DNA of 24,233 nt from Campylobacteraceae bacterium (GTDB taxonomy: Bacteria > Campylobacterota > Campylobacteria > Campylobacterales > Sulfurovaceae). The position numbers were made by a program, and so were the translations under genes. Under the pieces are notes generated by a model, which ran no database searches, had not been told where the DNA came from, and worked only from the letters and a program-made list of their open reading frames with translations. Within the stretch, counting starts at the first letter, position 1. Every line of letters begins with the position of its first letter. The stretch lies in the NCBI GenBank assembly GCA_026986355.1, contig JALSOO010000241.1, positions 1 through 24,233 of the forward strand, given 5' to 3'. Below, piece after piece: positions 23,338-24,233 of this stretch.

Positions 23338-24233
23338 GCAACTCTATATCGATGCAGAGGCGTTATCGACTCTAGCACTTGTCCAAGAGGGGCTAATTTC
23401 GCCTGTAAGTAGATTAATGACACAAGCTGAAGCAATAGAGGTAAGAGAGACAAAAATGTACAAAGGTGTCCCTTTCCCTTTTCCATTTTTATTGACACCA
23501 AAAGGTAAGCGAAATGAAGAGTGTATATCAAATTTAGAAAAAGGGGAAGTGGTTGATTTAATCAATGACAATAATCATGTAGGTAGACTAACAGTTGATG
23601 AGACCTTTATTGTAGAGGTTGATGAGCGTTTAAAGTGTATATATGGTACGAGTGATAAGTCTCACCCAGGGGTACAAAATACTATCAAGAGAATTGGACG
23701 AATAGCTATTTCGGGAGAGTATGAGGTAAAATATCCTCTAATAGCTGGTACAAAACGGATGGTTCAACGAAAGATAGAGGAGCAAAATGCTACAAAAATA
23801 TCATCATTGGTACTCTCTGCTAGTCCTTTGAATAGAGCGCATGAACGAATGATTCGTCAAGCTATCGAACATTCAGATTTGGTTGTTCTATTTCTATTGA
23901 AGCCTTTTAATACAAGTGGATTACGTTATGATATTCGATACAATGCCATGATGACCTTTATTGAAAACTTTATACCTCAAAATAAAGTTATAGTTGTTCC
24001 TTTAGAAAACTCCTATATCTTTGCAGGATATAATGAACTTATTTTAGATGCATTGGTAGCTAAAAATTATGGTTGTACTCATCTAATAGTGGGTAATCAT
24101 CATGCAGGATTAGGACTCTTTTATGACCAAGATAAGTTAAACTCTATTTTTGATGTAGCTGAAAATATGCAGATAAAAGTCAAAACAGCAGAGCAGTATG
24201 TCTACTGTAACAAGTGTAGAACCTTAGTTGCTC
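23315..24233 (+). CDS. ATP-sulfurylase-like protein, 3' end outside window
   Basis: 306 codons are visible from an ATG at 23315 (AAGGA 7 nt upstream) to the window edge. The start lies 23 nt inside the end of the regulator gene, in another frame. It aligns with ATP sulfurylase: the N-terminal PUA-like domain, SDKSHPGVQNT (115-123), then the catalytic region. Catalytic motifs are altered. Canonical QTRNPxHxxH reads LSASPLNRAH (168-176), losing the Gln-Thr-Arg-Asn set and the first His, and GRDHAG reads GNHHAG (260-265). YCNKC at 298-301 is a candidate zinc pair. ATP sulfurylase activity is therefore uncertain, and it may have another nucleotidyl-transfer or regulatory role. I recall a comparable gene, Cj1609, at the same place in C. 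jejuni. Confidence 0.82.
   Translation, partial: MASSKRNKQLYIDAEALSTLALVQEGLISPVSRLMTQAEAIEVRETKMYKGVPFPFPFLLTPKGKRNEECISNLEKGEVVDLINDNNHVGRLTVDETFIVEVDERLKCIYGTSDKSHPGVQNTIKRIGRIAISGEYEVKYPLIAGTKRMVQRKIEEQNATKISSLVLSASPLNRAHERMIRQAIEHSDLVVLFLLKPFNTSGLRYDIRYNAMMTFIENFIPQNKVIVVPLENSYIFAGYNELILDALVAKNYGCTHLIVGNHHAGLGLFYDQDKLNSIFDVAENMQIKVKTAEQYVYCNKCRTLVA

Noticed and set aside
1..24233. CRISPR arrays, tRNAs, insertion sequences, prophage or toxin-antitoxin pairs
   Set aside because: No periodic repeats, cloverleaf sequences, transposase, integrase or toxin-like frames were seen anywhere in the window.

Overview
The window comes from an AT-rich bacterial chromosome of the Campylobacterota (Epsilonproteobacteria), probably a Sulfurimonas- or Sulfurovum-like sulfur-metabolising member. 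Evidence: the fused ispDF gene followed by an HP1021-type atypical response regulator and an ATP-sulfurylase-like gene; the bioA / SurA-PpiD-like / ftsA / ftsZ neighbourhood; a large UbiD-family decarboxylase of the kind linked to futalosine-type menaquinone synthesis; periplasmic rhodaneses; and frequent TTG starts. Genus is inference; no rRNA is present. I see no tRNA, rRNA, CRISPR array, insertion sequence or prophage.

Layout. 1-238 (-): 5' part of a TrmA-type tRNA methyltransferase, divergent from glmU (309-1598, +). 1599-1987 is the only long stretch without an intact gene. It holds a short hairpin after glmU, the broken remains of a DUF5718-like gene on the minus strand, a near-perfect 25-bp inverted repeat inside that remnant, and an AT-rich promoter region. 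1988-4401 (+): two paralogous secreted rhodanese-like proteins flanking a membrane-anchored LysM protein; the first paralogue has lost three of the four cysteines of the second. 4441-6976 (-): grpE-dnaK behind a strong sigma70 promoter, without hrcA; then rpsO (-). 7577-9030 (+): an Rrf2 regulator with three candidate Fe-S cysteines, stop-start overlapped with a DHH phosphoesterase; then a small unknown protein and a UvrD/Rep helicase (9102-11465).

bioA (11462-12775, -) converges on the helicase with overlapping stop codons. 12888-17949 (+) is a division cluster: SurA/PpiD-like chaperone, ftsA (TTG start), ftsZ, and a secreted polysaccharide deacetylase starting immediately after the ftsZ stop. 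A heme-binding DUF3365-like lipoprotein, a UbiD decarboxylase whose ribosome binding site lies inside a 16-bp hairpin, and a small lipoprotein follow. The right end carries ispDF, an HP1021-like regulator and an ATP-sulfurylase-like gene cut by the window edge. All three are closely packed behind a promoter region with two copies of TGTTACT, which fits the published HP1021-box consensus.

Most of the window is core housekeeping (cell wall precursor, chaperones, ribosome, division, biotin, isoprenoids, menaquinone). The less ordinary parts are the cysteine-depleted rhodanese pair, the palindrome-bearing pseudogene, the hairpin over the ubiD start, the Rrf2-DHH pair with repeated motifs upstream, and the possibly autoregulated ispDF / HP1021-like / Sat-like operon. 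I did not find a clear new defence or mobile system.
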